DNA of 64,000 bases, from assembly GCA_038827615.1 (NCBI GenBank), contig JAWBNK010000001.1, forward strand, positions 620,290 to 684,289, written 5' to 3'. The position numbers and the translations under genes were made by a program. Below the pieces are notes generated by a model. It did no database searches. It worked only from the letters and a program-made list of their open reading frames with translations, and had not been told where the DNA came from. Below, one piece after another: positions 1 to 8,332 of the stretch. The DNA is from Thermosphaera sp. Its GTDB lineage: Archaea > Thermoproteota > Thermoprotei_A > Sulfolobales > Desulfurococcaceae. Position 1 is the first letter of the stretch; the number at the start of each line of letters is the position of its first letter.

Positions 1-1141
1 CGAATGTCGCGAGACCGTTGATCGTTATAATCCTCTTGTCGTTAATAACTTGAAAGTATGCAGATAATATCATCCCATAATTATAAGTAATGAGGGGGAG
101 GGCCATTAGCGTGAAGAATAGGGGCGCTAGACCATATTTTGCTCCGTAGACGATCCCCAATATCTTGTCTGAGAAGAAAAGGGCAAAGATAGAAAGTGGA
201 AGGAGGGTTGAATTGAAGATCACAGCCAACCTCTCAACCGATTTTGCATGCGCATTATTTACCGAGACTTGGTAGGAGAGATATGGCAGAAGAGGTGTCG
301 CTAGTGAAGCATAAATAGATAGTAAGGCCCCAATAAAGGCGGAACTTGCGTTAAAGTTTCCCACTATATAATTGCCTAGCTCGCCTAACCCGGCAGTCAT
401 GTAAGCGAGTTTTATTGAAATCATTCTCCCAAGAACTCCCATCAGAAAGCTTGGGATAAACATTGAGAAGGCGAATCTAACGTAGTCGCCGTATGCGAGA
501 TAGCATCGCCCTGGACTCTTATAAAACGGCTTAATAATTACCATGCTAATCGTCGCTATCACTATGTAACTTAATACGTATGATATGATTACCCCCTCTA
601 TTAAAAAGCCAAGCGATATTAATACGACCGCAGACGCTAGTTTAATGAGGCTTTGAGAAACTTGTAGAATAGCTCTTTTCCTGGCATCCCCTATTGCCGC
701 GAGGAGTGAGATCGTCATTCCCGATAAAGCTGAGGGAAGAGGAGTTAGAGCTGTCATCATCACATACTTTTCAATCTCGTTCCTCTGCGTCATCAAGGTG
801 CTCAACTCGCCAGGGATGAGTAAGAGGATCATTGTCAAGACCGCGTTGACAAATACTAATACTTTAGACGTAAGTAGAAGCGATTCACGAAGAGTGCACG
901 AATCTCCTCTGGAATGGCTTATCGAAGAATACCTGAACAAGGCTGCGTTAAAACCCAGGTCTGAGAACATTAAGAGGAATGAGAGGGGGATGAGAGATAA
1001 GTTGTAAAGACCATATAATTCGGGGCCAAGGGCCCTTGAAACATACATCATTGTCGCAACCTGAAGTAATATCTGCAGGAGGGTTGCCACACCGTAGACG
1101 AAGGCCTGAACTGAGATGCTTTCTATACCCTCATCGCTCAT
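1..1141 (-). CDS. polysaccharide flippase (Wzx/MOP superfamily), partial
   Basis: Reading from the ATG at 1141 toward the left edge gives 380 codons without a stop, so the C-terminus lies outside the window. The protein is almost entirely hydrophobic, with about ten membrane segments visible. Near residues 30-50 it has the pattern typical of Wzx/RfbX flippases (YVSRALGPELYGLYNLSL), and it keeps the family's paired helices to the edge. Such proteins move lipid-linked sugars across the membrane for surface glycan or N-glycan assembly. It is divergent from thiL with a shared 89-base spacer. The family is well supported, but the substrate cannot be told. Confidence 0.75.
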   Translation of the reverse strand, partial: MSDEGIESISVQAFVYGVATLLQILLQVATMMYVSRALGPELYGLYNLSLIPLSFLLMFSDLGFNAALFRYSSISHSRGDSCTLRESLLLTSKVLVFVNAVLTMILLLIPGELSTLMTQRNEIEKYVMMTALTPLPSALSGMTISLLAAIGDARKRAILQVSQSLIKLASAVVLISLGFLIEGVIISYVLSYIVIATISMVIIKPFYKSPGRCYLAYGDYVRFAFSMFIPSFLMGVLGRMISIKLAYMTAGLGELGNYIVGNFNASSAFIGALLSIYASLATPLLPYLSYQVSVNNAHAKSVERLAVIFNSTLLPLSIFALFFSDKILGIVYGAKYGLAPLFFTLMALPLITYNYGMILSAYFQVINDKRIITINGLATF

Positions 1142-1230
1142 TATTCAACCCTACTTGTTCCATGAGAGAACTGATTAGTTAATAATTAATGGTTCTAGTA
1201 TTAAAATAATGTAGTTAAAAGGGTTGCTAG

Positions 1231-2229
1231 ATGATACCTCAATCGCTTAGGGATATCGGGGAGAGAAACGTTATTGAAGAGATGATTAAAATAATTGGGA
1301 GTAGGATCGAGTCCGGCGAGATCCTCACGTATCCTGATGATGCTAAGGACGTGTTACCCAGAGGACCTAGGATAATCGTAAGTATAGATGGATACGGAAT
1401 ATTCAAGCTTAGATTACCCTGGCGAGACCTTAGAGATGTGGGATGGTGTGCCATCACTGGTTCTGTAAGTGATGTAATAGTGAAAGGCGCGTTCCCCGAG
1501 TTCGTGTTATTAGCGCTGGGGCTCCCCCCAGACCTCTCAACCTCCGAATTGAGGGAGTTAAGCGAGGGGATCAAGGACGGTCTCGAACATTACGGCGTTA
1601 GGTTGATAGGCGGAGACACAAATGTTTCGGATGATCCATGGATCGCTGTAGCGACAATAGGCTTCACCCCCGCAAAGAAGCCGCCTTCTAGGAACGGCTT
1701 GAGGAACGGTGATGTTCTAATAGTTACAGGATTCTACGGTGCAATGGGGCTTGTAGCAGAAAAAGGATTAGAGGAATCCAAGAAGCGTGAATGGGTTGTC
1801 GAGGTTACCAGACGCCCCACGGCGTTTAAAAGCCTTGCATCAGTAGTCTCTTCGAACTATAGATGGATAACCGCATCCATGGATGTTAGCGACGGATTAG
1901 GATATACTCTCCTATCTCTTGCCAAGGCGAGCGGGGTAAAGATAGCTCTTAACTCGCTCCCACTCTACTATCCTCAACTAAGGGATGAGTGTGGTATGGA
2001 TGAAGACTGCATTCTCAAACTGGTCATGACTGGTGGAGAAGAATATGGAGCCGTCTTAGGGGTTAAACCCGAGGGCTTATACCATGTGGAGAAGGACCTC
2101 AAATACTACCAGATTCCTTATCGAATAGTGGGGAGAGTTGAGTCCGGCGACCCTATTGTTTTATTTAAGGATAAGCCAGTCTCCTTCATGGAATGGGATC
2201 AATTCCAAGGGTGGAGGTCTACCGCTTAA
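1231..2229 (+). CDS. thiL: thiamine-monophosphate kinase
   Basis: 332 residues, the usual ThiL length, in the AIR-synthase/PurM-like fold. An N-terminal half carries the metal and ATP site (the stretch WRDLRDVGWCAITGSVSDV and the GGDTN motif near residue 127). The C-terminal half contains MDVSDGLGYTL and the MTGGEEYG motif. It phosphorylates thiamine monophosphate to the diphosphate cofactor in the cytoplasm. An AAAGGGTTG ribosome-binding stretch lies just before the ATG. The phosphatase gene downstream starts on the base after its stop codon, so the two are probably one transcript. A thiamine-type ECF transporter lies 5 kb away, consistent with salvage. Confidence 0.9.
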   Translation: MIPQSLRDIGERNVIEEMIKIIGSRIESGEILTYPDDAKDVLPRGPRIIVSIDGYGIFKLRLPWRDLRDVGWCAITGSVSDVIVKGAFPEFVLLALGLPPDLSTSELRELSEGIKDGLEHYGVRLIGGDTNVSDDPWIAVATIGFTPAKKPPSRNGLRNGDVLIVTGFYGAMGLVAEKGLEESKKREWVVEVTRRPTAFKSLASVVSSNYRWITASMDVSDGLGYTLLSLAKASGVKIALNSLPLYYPQLRDECGMDEDCILKLVMTGGEEYGAVLGVKPEGLYHVEKDLKYYQIPYRIVGRVESGDPIVLFKDKPVSFMEWDQFQGWRSTA

Positions 2230-3138
2230 ATGTTTAAGTGGATTATAGAGAATAAACTTGCACAGGGCCCTATCCCCTCTCCCAGCGAACTTGAAAGCTT
2301 GAAAAAGGTTTTCACTACTATTATAATTTTAACAATGCCACATGAAAATCCGCTGGGAGGAAAGTACATAGAACTTATCGAGGGCCACGGATTCAAAACG
2401 ATTCATATTCCAACTCGGGAATCTTTTCCACCCCAGCTTTTCGAATTAATGAAAACCGTTTTACGCATTGAGGAAGAAATTAATAGTGAAGGAAAAATCC
2501 TCGTCAGCTGTAAAGGGGGGTTGGGTAGAAGCGGGACTGTAACCGCTGCTTTCCTAGTTTACAGTGGATTAGAAGTTTATCAAGCGATTAAGGAGGTAAG
2601 GCGGAAAATACCGGGTTCGCTAGAAAACAAAGGGCAAGTATCAATGGTAGAGGCCTTCTCCACTCTGGTCAAAATTACCACAGCTAGCTTTCTCAAGAAC
2701 TACAGCAGTCTAATTGGAAAAATAGAGGATCGTGTCGAAATAGCTCACGCGTCTAAAACAGTGCAGTTCACGCTTGAATTACTAAATAATTTAACCATTA
2801 AAGGGATAAATACTCGTGAGGTCGTTCTAGGGTCCCTTACTCATTTTCACAACCAGACATATCGTAGAATGATTATTGAACAACTTGGTTTAAGCATTGA
2901 TCAAAGTCTACTAGAAAATCCATTGGTAGAGTTCTCGCATGAGTTGGATGGTTTAATGGATGGAAGAGTTGTGATAACACAATACGACAGTCACCCGGGA
3001 TTAGTGGAAATAACTCTGCTCTGTGATCAAGACTGTGGATCAATAGTCGAGAAGGCAGTCTCGTCCCGCCACTTGCTTGTAGACCTCATAGAAAAAGAAG
3101 TCAGGATTAATTGGGGATACTATTTAGACTATGTTTGA
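2230..3138 (+). CDS. dual-specificity/tyrosine-type protein phosphatase with extra C-terminal domain
   Basis: Residues 1-150 form a cysteine-dependent phosphatase domain with the P-loop SCKGGLGRSGT (the CX5R signature), followed by helices as in archaeal dual-specificity phosphatases. Residues 150-302 have no domain I recognise. The usual His before the catalytic Cys is replaced by Ser. The start ATG follows the thiL stop codon with no gap, and a GGAGG lies 12 bases upstream inside thiL, which suggests translational coupling. Role: dephosphorylation of protein or small phosphate esters. A link to thiamine metabolism is only suggested by position. Confidence 0.75.
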   Translation: MFKWIIENKLAQGPIPSPSELESLKKVFTTIIILTMPHENPLGGKYIELIEGHGFKTIHIPTRESFPPQLFELMKTVLRIEEEINSEGKILVSCKGGLGRSGTVTAAFLVYSGLEVYQAIKEVRRKIPGSLENKGQVSMVEAFSTLVKITTASFLKNYSSLIGKIEDRVEIAHASKTVQFTLELLNNLTIKGINTREVVLGSLTHFHNQTYRRMIIEQLGLSIDQSLLENPLVEFSHELDGLMDGRVVITQYDSHPGLVEITLLCDQDCGSIVEKAVSSRHLLVDLIEKEVRINWGYYLDYV

Positions 3139-3212
3139 GACACTCGTTCCTTAAAAATAAAAAACACTGTCTATAAGGGTTATAGGGGATCTAACTGTAC
3201 ATTCCCGCGTTA

Positions 3213-4397
3213 TTGATATCAGTACTGAACCTGGTAGATCTGCTAGTGAACATCGTAGCTGTAAGAATACTAGGCATGAATATCATAGAAGTCAGCATCC
3301 TTAATTTTATTTGGACCCTTGTATTTGTTTTCTTCATAAAAATCGCTAACCAATTAGGAGATAAAGGGGTTGCAAGGCTTCAAATAATTTTGGGCTTCAT
3401 TGGAATCGCTGCTTGCGAGATTGCTTTCCTGGGGGCTTTATCCTTTAGGAATCGACTTTTCATATATTTATCCTATAGCGCTCATGCGATAGCATATTCT
3501 TACGTAAGGATGGGGGTTAACGCATTTGTATTCGAAAATTTTACGAGCAGTGAATGGGGCTGGATGTTTAGAAAATTATCTAGTAGTGCCCTCCTCATAG
3601 ATTCGACTTCCTTTATCACGATATCAATTATCGGAGTAAGGTCTTTGCTAGACCATTTTTCTCTTTTCATAGCTTTCACTGTCACAGCCTTCTTTTTAGG
3701 AATACTCGTGATCAAAGAGCCCAGTTTAAAGATCGAGAGAATTCTCAGCCGGATCGAGAGAGACGTATCTAATGTAGTGACCTCGGTTCACGGATATCTA
3801 AGCCTAACTTCTTTCGAAAACATCAATGGCAGTGTTCTCTATTCATATAGGACTTTTTTGAACGCCCCACCAATTTCATTGAAGCTGATATTGATTGGAT
3901 TGTTCGGGTTCAAAGTAGGAAATGAATTCTTATTTACCCCCCTTCCATACCACTTCATTAGAACTCTCGGCTTTAGTCTTGACCAGGTTGTGAAGGTTTA
4001 TGGTATTGGAAAGCTGGTCGCTTTCATTCTTTACTACTTATTCCAGAATGATGTGACGAAGAAAAATGTTTTCCTCACATCGATTTTCTTGAGGATTATC
4101 ACCGTTTACATTATTCTAGTTAGCGGTCTCAACGACCTTTACATCGCCTTCGGATTAGGATTTCTCTACCTCTCAAACAGCGTCATCGACAGTAACATCT
4201 ACCTCCTTTACGTCGAGGTTACTGGAGGTTATGGCACCGGGACTTATTCATTAATAGGCGAGACATCGAGTCTTATTGGGGTGATCACATCGGGGTACAT
4301 GTACTCTACGCTTGGACTGTGGTATTTGTTAGCAATAGTATCAATTCTATCAATGCCTAAAATAGTAATGGCTCTTAAAAAAACGGATAAGATTTAG
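3213..4397 (+). CDS. MFS-like multi-spanning membrane protein
   Basis: 394 residues with roughly ten to twelve hydrophobic segments arranged as two halves around a charged loop near residues 170-200 (KEPSLKIERILSRIERD), as in major facilitator transporters. No substrate motif is recognisable. The start used is TTG. In-frame CTG at 3195 is an alternative and a stop lies at 3192. The gene is convergent with the MscS gene, with only nine bases between the stop codons. Family assignment rests on overall layout rather than on a sharp signature, so a different permease family is possible. Confidence 0.55.
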   Translation: MISVLNLVDLLVNIVAVRILGMNIIEVSILNFIWTLVFVFFIKIANQLGDKGVARLQIILGFIGIAACEIAFLGALSFRNRLFIYLSYSAHAIAYSYVRMGVNAFVFENFTSSEWGWMFRKLSSSALLIDSTSFITISIIGVRSLLDHFSLFIAFTVTAFFLGILVIKEPSLKIERILSRIERDVSNVVTSVHGYLSLTSFENINGSVLYSYRTFLNAPPISLKLILIGLFGFKVGNEFLFTPLPYHFIRTLGFSLDQVVKVYGIGKLVAFILYYLFQNDVTKKNVFLTSIFLRIITVYIILVSGLNDLYIAFGLGFLYLSNSVIDSNIYLLYVEVTGGYGTGTYSLIGETSSLIGVITSGYMYSTLGLWYLLAIVSILSMPKIVMALKKTDKI

Positions 4398-4406
4398 AAA
4401 TAGGAT

Positions 4407-5054
4407 TTACTGCTCAGCACGCTTTCTTACAACAATCTTTTGACCTATGATCATAGTGCTCGGAACTAGAACTGTTAGCCCATCCTTCCTCTCCACGACA
4501 GTGAAGAGGGTTGAAATATCCCGAACGACTACCTCGCTCTCTCCCGCAACATCAACGATGTCGTTGATCTTGAATGGTCTCGCAAGAAGGATGAACAAAC
4601 CTGCAATAGCCTGTCCTAGTACTTGCTGGGTTGCGAAGCCGATGACTAAACCTATGAAGCCGCCGAGGGCAACACCTGCAGCCCCGCCTGCTACACCTCC
4701 AGCGATCCCTGCGATTAGGGCTCCAAGGCCTAATATCCTGATTAAGCTTCTAATAGCGGCGCCTGTCGAGGCACCGTATTTCGGTGTCACCATGGAGTAA
4801 AACATTGAAGCAACGGCATTGACTATCATCCAGCCCATGATGAATAGAATTATGATGTACACGTACACGGAATAGTCTTTGAGGGCGAGGAATCCTTCAT
4901 ACCCCACCGTCTTTGCAAGAATTTCCATTCCACTAGTGAATATCCACTGAACGAGTGCTAGCACTATGACCGTAATTATAATGTAGACAATTACTTTTCC
5001 CAATGCTTTTCCAAGACTGTCAGTTTGATTCAATGTTTTCACCAGTCTCAACAT
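4407..5054 (-). CDS. small MscS-family mechanosensitive channel
   Basis: 215 residues. Three hydrophobic segments lead into the Gly/Ala-rich pore helix (GGVAGGAAGVALGGFIGL, about residues 120-137). Then comes the MscS beta-domain start (GFATQQVLGQAIAGLFILL, RPFKINDIVDV) and the NTLV-like strand ending in VPSTMIIGQKIV. The large C-terminal alpha/beta cage of E. coli MscS is missing, giving a minimal channel. It would release osmolytes under membrane tension. A TATA-like TTATATATTG lies upstream on the minus strand at about 5082-5092. Confidence 0.85.
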   Translation of the reverse strand: MLRLVKTLNQTDSLGKALGKVIVYIIITVIVLALVQWIFTSGMEILAKTVGYEGFLALKDYSVYVYIIILFIMGWMIVNAVASMFYSMVTPKYGASTGAAIRSLIRILGLGALIAGIAGGVAGGAAGVALGGFIGLVIGFATQQVLGQAIAGLFILLARPFKINDIVDVAGESEVVVRDISTLFTVVERKDGLTVLVPSTMIIGQKIVVRKRAEQ

Positions 5055-5201
5055 ATATTTAACTTAGTATTTAATCTTACAATATATAAGAATAGGAATT
5101 ATATGGGTCAGAGCCCGCTTATGATTCTCTATTCATCGCGTGAACTCTTTTCCCGGGTTCCTCTTCATCCCATTTAATTATAAATAAGAAGACGTTAAAA
5201 A

Positions 5202-5891
5202 TCATCTACGCTTCTTCAAATATCTTAAGGGAAAAGAGTGGAAACTTATAACTCCCTTGATCAGGGCCTCAATAAAATATTTAAATGCGAAAATGAACCC
5301 TGCCTTTCTCGCTAAGCCACCGAGTTTTATCCAATCAATTGAGCCTGCAACGTAAGTTATCATCAGAGTCAGGTAAGCATAAACAACGATGATGAGCCAT
5401 AGGGGAGCCTCGAAAGACTCCGTTAGGAGAACAGAAATACCTCTGCCATACAGTGCCGCGAGCGATGTCACTATGAATTTTCCAATTAACAATCCAATCA
5501 TATATTTCACTATGTCATATTTAGCGTAGCCTAGTGGGAGGATAATGACGTCATCCGGGAGCGGTAAAGCCGTGAAAAGAATGAGGGTGAGAAATAGGGC
5601 ATTGCTGTGTTCCGACGCAAGAAAGTCGAGGTTTCTCCTTATCCTTGATTGAGCGCCGATTTTCGTAAACCCCCTCCCTATAAAGTAGACCACGAGCTTT
5701 CCCATTGAAGCCCCGAGAGAGGATAAGAATATTAGCAGAAGATACTCGCTGAGGTTTCCTTGATAAATGGCGAAAACAGGCACCAGCCAGAAGAGATAAG
5801 GGATTGTAGAGTAGGGTATCGCGTTCGAAATAAAGCTTATAAGGAAAATTCCGGAGAAGCCGAGTCCCTTTAAAACCTGTATATCAAACAT
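5202..5891 (-). CDS. VTT-domain (DedA/SNARE-associated) membrane protein
   Basis: 229 residues with five or six membrane segments. The central part has VTT-domain features: a GASMGKLVVYFIGRG stretch near residue 62 and the re-entrant region LFTALPLPDDVIILPLGYAKYD near residue 105, where DedA proteins carry acidic and Pro residues. VTT proteins are now linked to lipid scrambling and membrane homeostasis; that role here is inferred from family only. It is transcribed on the minus strand upstream of the MscS gene but is separated from it by 147 bases holding a TATA-like box, so the two are probably separate units. Confidence 0.75.
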   Translation of the reverse strand: MFDIQVLKGLGFSGIFLISFISNAIPYSTIPYLFWLVPVFAIYQGNLSEYLLLIFLSSLGASMGKLVVYFIGRGFTKIGAQSRIRRNLDFLASEHSNALFLTLILFTALPLPDDVIILPLGYAKYDIVKYMIGLLIGKFIVTSLAALYGRGISVLLTESFEAPLWLIIVVYAYLTLMITYVAGSIDWIKLGGLARKAGFIFAFKYFIEALIKGVISFHSFPLRYLKKRR

Positions 5892-5940
5892 TAAATAACC
5901 CCGTAAAGCCCTCTTGACTTATCTAAATTAAGTTTGAAAC

Positions 5941-6972
5941 TTATAAAGAACTATTTGAGTTTACAATAAATTTTTTCAGATATGGATTATTGTCGATGGC
6001 TCTCTTAACTCTTGCCTCTTCCTCTGGACTCATCAAGCCTAGTTCATATCTGTACAAGCAGGCCTTGCAGACGGGGTGTGACGAAGGTTCTCCACAGACC
6101 TCGCAAGTCTTAAACTCGTTCCCCGATTTAAACTGGGATCTCTCCATGATGCTCAGTATCCTTTCGAGACTCCTAAGCATGCCGTATTTAGTTCCAGGAT
6201 ACTTTTCCTCTAGGTCGTTGATGATTTTCCTGATAGTAAACCTAATATTAAATCGGGCATACGGGCATTGCTGATAATCAGGTTGGATCAATCCGTTGAG
6301 CAATGCGTACACTGCGCTTTCTTTTTCAAGTATCTCGAAAAACGGTTTAACCCTGGGGACAAAATTAGGGTGGCTACCTTTTTCTGCGACAGGCTTTAGT
6401 CTTGCAATTTTCTCCCAACTATTACTAATAATATTCATTAAGAAAGTTTGCACAACATCGTCAAGATTATGTGCGGTCGCTAATACGGTTCCTCCAACAT
6501 CCCGTGCCGCCTTGTTCAAAACATATCTTCTAAACACTCCGCAATAGCTGCAGGGAAGGTATGGAAGATTCAGATTTCTCCCTCTATCTACTATCTCGTC
6601 AAGTGTGAGACCAATGTACTCTTTGAAAGACACGATCTTGTACTCAATGTTGTTTTCTTGTGCATACTTCTTGAGATTTGCAATTGTGTTATCCCTATAA
6701 CCCGATATTCCTTCGTCTACGAGGATTGCTGTGAGAGCCCAGTCAGGATTGCCCTTGGAAAGCTTATTTAAAACGTGAAGAAGACCCATTGAGTCTTTTC
6801 CGCCGCTTACTGCTACGACTATATGCTCTTTACTTTGAAACATGTTGTATTTCCTAATAGTCTTCCTAACTCTTTTCTCTAAGTATGAGTTAAAATGGAG
6901 TTTGCAATACGATACGCCATTTAAGGGATTTATGTAGACGGCTTTCCTTCCACAGAAGCTGCAGGTAACCAT
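5941..6972 (-). CDS. ttuA: tRNA 2-thiolation enzyme, TtuA/Ncs6 family
   Basis: 343 residues. An N-terminal zinc site (C4, C7, C23, H26) is followed by the PP-loop SGGKDS at residues 56-61 that adenylates the uridine. Cysteines C141, C144 and C236 match the three ligands of the catalytic 4Fe-4S cluster of TtuA. A second zinc knuckle (CEVCGE then CKAC) lies near residues 290-310. The family transfers sulfur from a ubiquitin-like carrier to tRNA: position 54 in thermophiles, or the wobble uridine for Ncs6. The distinction between these two targets is not certain from motifs alone. It stands alone with its own upstream spacer. Confidence 0.88.
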   Translation of the reverse strand: MVTCSFCGRKAVYINPLNGVSYCKLHFNSYLEKRVRKTIRKYNMFQSKEHIVVAVSGGKDSMGLLHVLNKLSKGNPDWALTAILVDEGISGYRDNTIANLKKYAQENNIEYKIVSFKEYIGLTLDEIVDRGRNLNLPYLPCSYCGVFRRYVLNKAARDVGGTVLATAHNLDDVVQTFLMNIISNSWEKIARLKPVAEKGSHPNFVPRVKPFFEILEKESAVYALLNGLIQPDYQQCPYARFNIRFTIRKIINDLEEKYPGTKYGMLRSLERILSIMERSQFKSGNEFKTCEVCGEPSSHPVCKACLYRYELGLMSPEEEARVKRAIDNNPYLKKFIVNSNSSL

Positions 6973-7013
6973 TGATATCCCTGTTTAGGTGAGGATAGGG
7001 AAAAAATATTAAA

Positions 7014-7562
7014 TTACTTTCTCTTTACTGTAGAAGCTATTTTGTAGGCTAGGAAGCCGTAAACAGCTCCGCTAATCATTAAAGCTACCAATATGATCAC
7101 CATCTCATTCCATGGATATATATCCTCGAACAATATCGCATCCAATATCAGTGCTGGGATAGCGGGGAGTGCTCCGGATATCGTAGCCTGTAGTAATCCG
7201 TACTTGCGGTATCTGAATAATAGATACCCTAGTTCACCCGCTGCTCCCTGTGCCAGTCCATAGTACAGATTATATATTCCACCAGGAGTCGGAAAGATGG
7301 CCTCCAATAGGGCCGGCAATACTTCTCCTAGAAAACCAGACCCAGGTTTTCGAATCAAGCTGGCGGCTAGCGGCACTGGCATGAACCATAACCCATAGGT
7401 TAATACTCTTGTTCCAACGGGACCCGCGATCGCTTTCACAGCATAGTACACGTCCCACCAGATAGTGAATAATATGGCAAATACTACTGCTATCACCCCT
7501 AAGTACAGGTAGTCAACAACAGTATACCTTTTACTAACCAAGGCTCCTTGAGTCTCTCCCAT
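7014..7562 (-). CDS. YkoE-like ECF transporter substrate-binding (S) subunit
   Basis: 182 residues with about five or six membrane segments. It contains the YkoE-like features FTIWWDVYYA near residue 40, then ALLEAIFPTPGGIYNLYYGLAQGAAGELGYLLFRY, which resembles the region YkoE uses for substrate contact. Family knowledge: YkoE with YkoD and YkoC forms an ECF transporter of the thiamine precursor hydroxymethylpyrimidine. The T and fused ATPase subunits are the next genes upstream. This gene sits 71 bases after the T gene with its own palindromic site at 7601-7621, so it can be transcribed separately. Substrate is inferred. Confidence 0.82.
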   Translation of the reverse strand: MGETQGALVSKRYTVVDYLYLGVIAVVFAILFTIWWDVYYAVKAIAGPVGTRVLTYGLWFMPVPLAASLIRKPGSGFLGEVLPALLEAIFPTPGGIYNLYYGLAQGAAGELGYLLFRYRKYGLLQATISGALPAIPALILDAILFEDIYPWNEMVIILVALMISGAVYGFLAYKIASTVKRK

Positions 7563-7600
7563 AATCTACCGCCCCAACTGGGCTTCTAATCTAATATCTT

Positions 7601-7621
7601 AGTTATAAAATTTTGATAACT
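7601..7621. promoter_or_regulatory. AT-rich palindrome, candidate operator/TATA region of the YkoE-like gene
   Basis: A 21-base imperfect palindrome with arms AGTTAT and ATAACT around a centre AAAATTTTG. It lies 39 to 59 bases before the ATG at 7562 on the minus strand and covers the place expected for a TATA box. A near copy occurs before the ATPase gene of the same system (9761-9781). Two copies, each before a separately startable part of one transporter, suggest a regulator-binding site overlapping the promoter. No regulator gene is visible nearby. Confidence 0.5.
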
Positions 7622-7633
7622 GATTTATAATAA

Positions 7634-8332
7634 CTATGGTGTGAGCAGTACGTAAAGAATTTGTATAACGAGCATTCCAATGATTAAGCCATCGTACTTC
7701 GACAGGTTCACACCGTGCCTTGGCCTATAAAATCTAAATCCTCGAAGTTCAAGACTAATCCCGCTCCAAAGGGCTTTCTCAAACCCCGAAATCAACAACG
7801 ATGTCAACGTGCTGGACAACTCCATTGGCGTTAGCGGCCTTCTCCTATACCCTCTTTGAAGCCTAGAAAACATTATTTCGTCAAGATCCCTCTTTAAGAG
7901 AGGTAGCATTCTCAAAGCGTACGAGAGGGAGAGGGAGATACTCAGCGGTAATCTCAACTCTTTTGATAGCCCCTTGACTATTTCAACAGGTTCAAAAAGA
8001 GCTACGAAGAAGGCTCCTGCTCCAGCTATCAACAACACCCTCAAAGTAACAGTAGTGAAACCCTCAATGGCCCCCTCCCTTACAGCCAGAAATCCTATCT
8101 CATAGACGATTCCACCAGTGTTGGCGAAAAACAAAGCGTTGATGAAAATACCTAGCGAAGCAATCCCAATTAACACATAAAGCCACCACACCTTCCTCCA
8201 GCCTAGTATCATCGATGAGACAAGATTAACGAGGCCTATTATGGCCAGCTTGGTCGGGTCTTTTAGGATTAATGCGAGGCTTGTCAAAATTAAACTATAC
8301 GTAAATGCAGTGGACACGCTAGGCTTTCTCAT
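7634..8332 (-). CDS. ECF transporter T subunit (EcfT/YkoC-like)
   Basis: 232 residues, about five membrane segments in the EcfT layout. The cytoplasmic coupling-helix region contains ALRMLPLLKRDLDEIMFSRL followed by QRGYRRR, which matches the Arg-containing coupling motifs of T subunits that contact the ATPases. The ATG overlaps the last four bases of the upstream fused ATPase gene (ATGA arrangement), indicating translational coupling. It forms the membrane scaffold of the vitamin-precursor transporter with the YkoE-like subunit. Confidence 0.85.
   Translation of the reverse strand: MRKPSVSTAFTYSLILTSLALILKDPTKLAIIGLVNLVSSMILGWRKVWWLYVLIGIASLGIFINALFFANTGGIVYEIGFLAVREGAIEGFTTVTLRVLLIAGAGAFFVALFEPVEIVKGLSKELRLPLSISLSLSYALRMLPLLKRDLDEIMFSRLQRGYRRRPLTPMELSSTLTSLLISGFEKALWSGISLELRGFRFYRPRHGVNLSKYDGLIIGMLVIQILYVLLTP

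Noticed and set aside
798-1007. 69-codon frame on the plus strand
   Set aside because: Antisense to the flippase gene, whose long frame and membrane pattern are convincing.
5055-5201. possible tRNA or RNA gene in the 147-base spacer (CCCGGGTTCC segment)
   Set aside because: The segment does not fold into T or acceptor arms and holds only a plausible promoter for the MscS gene.
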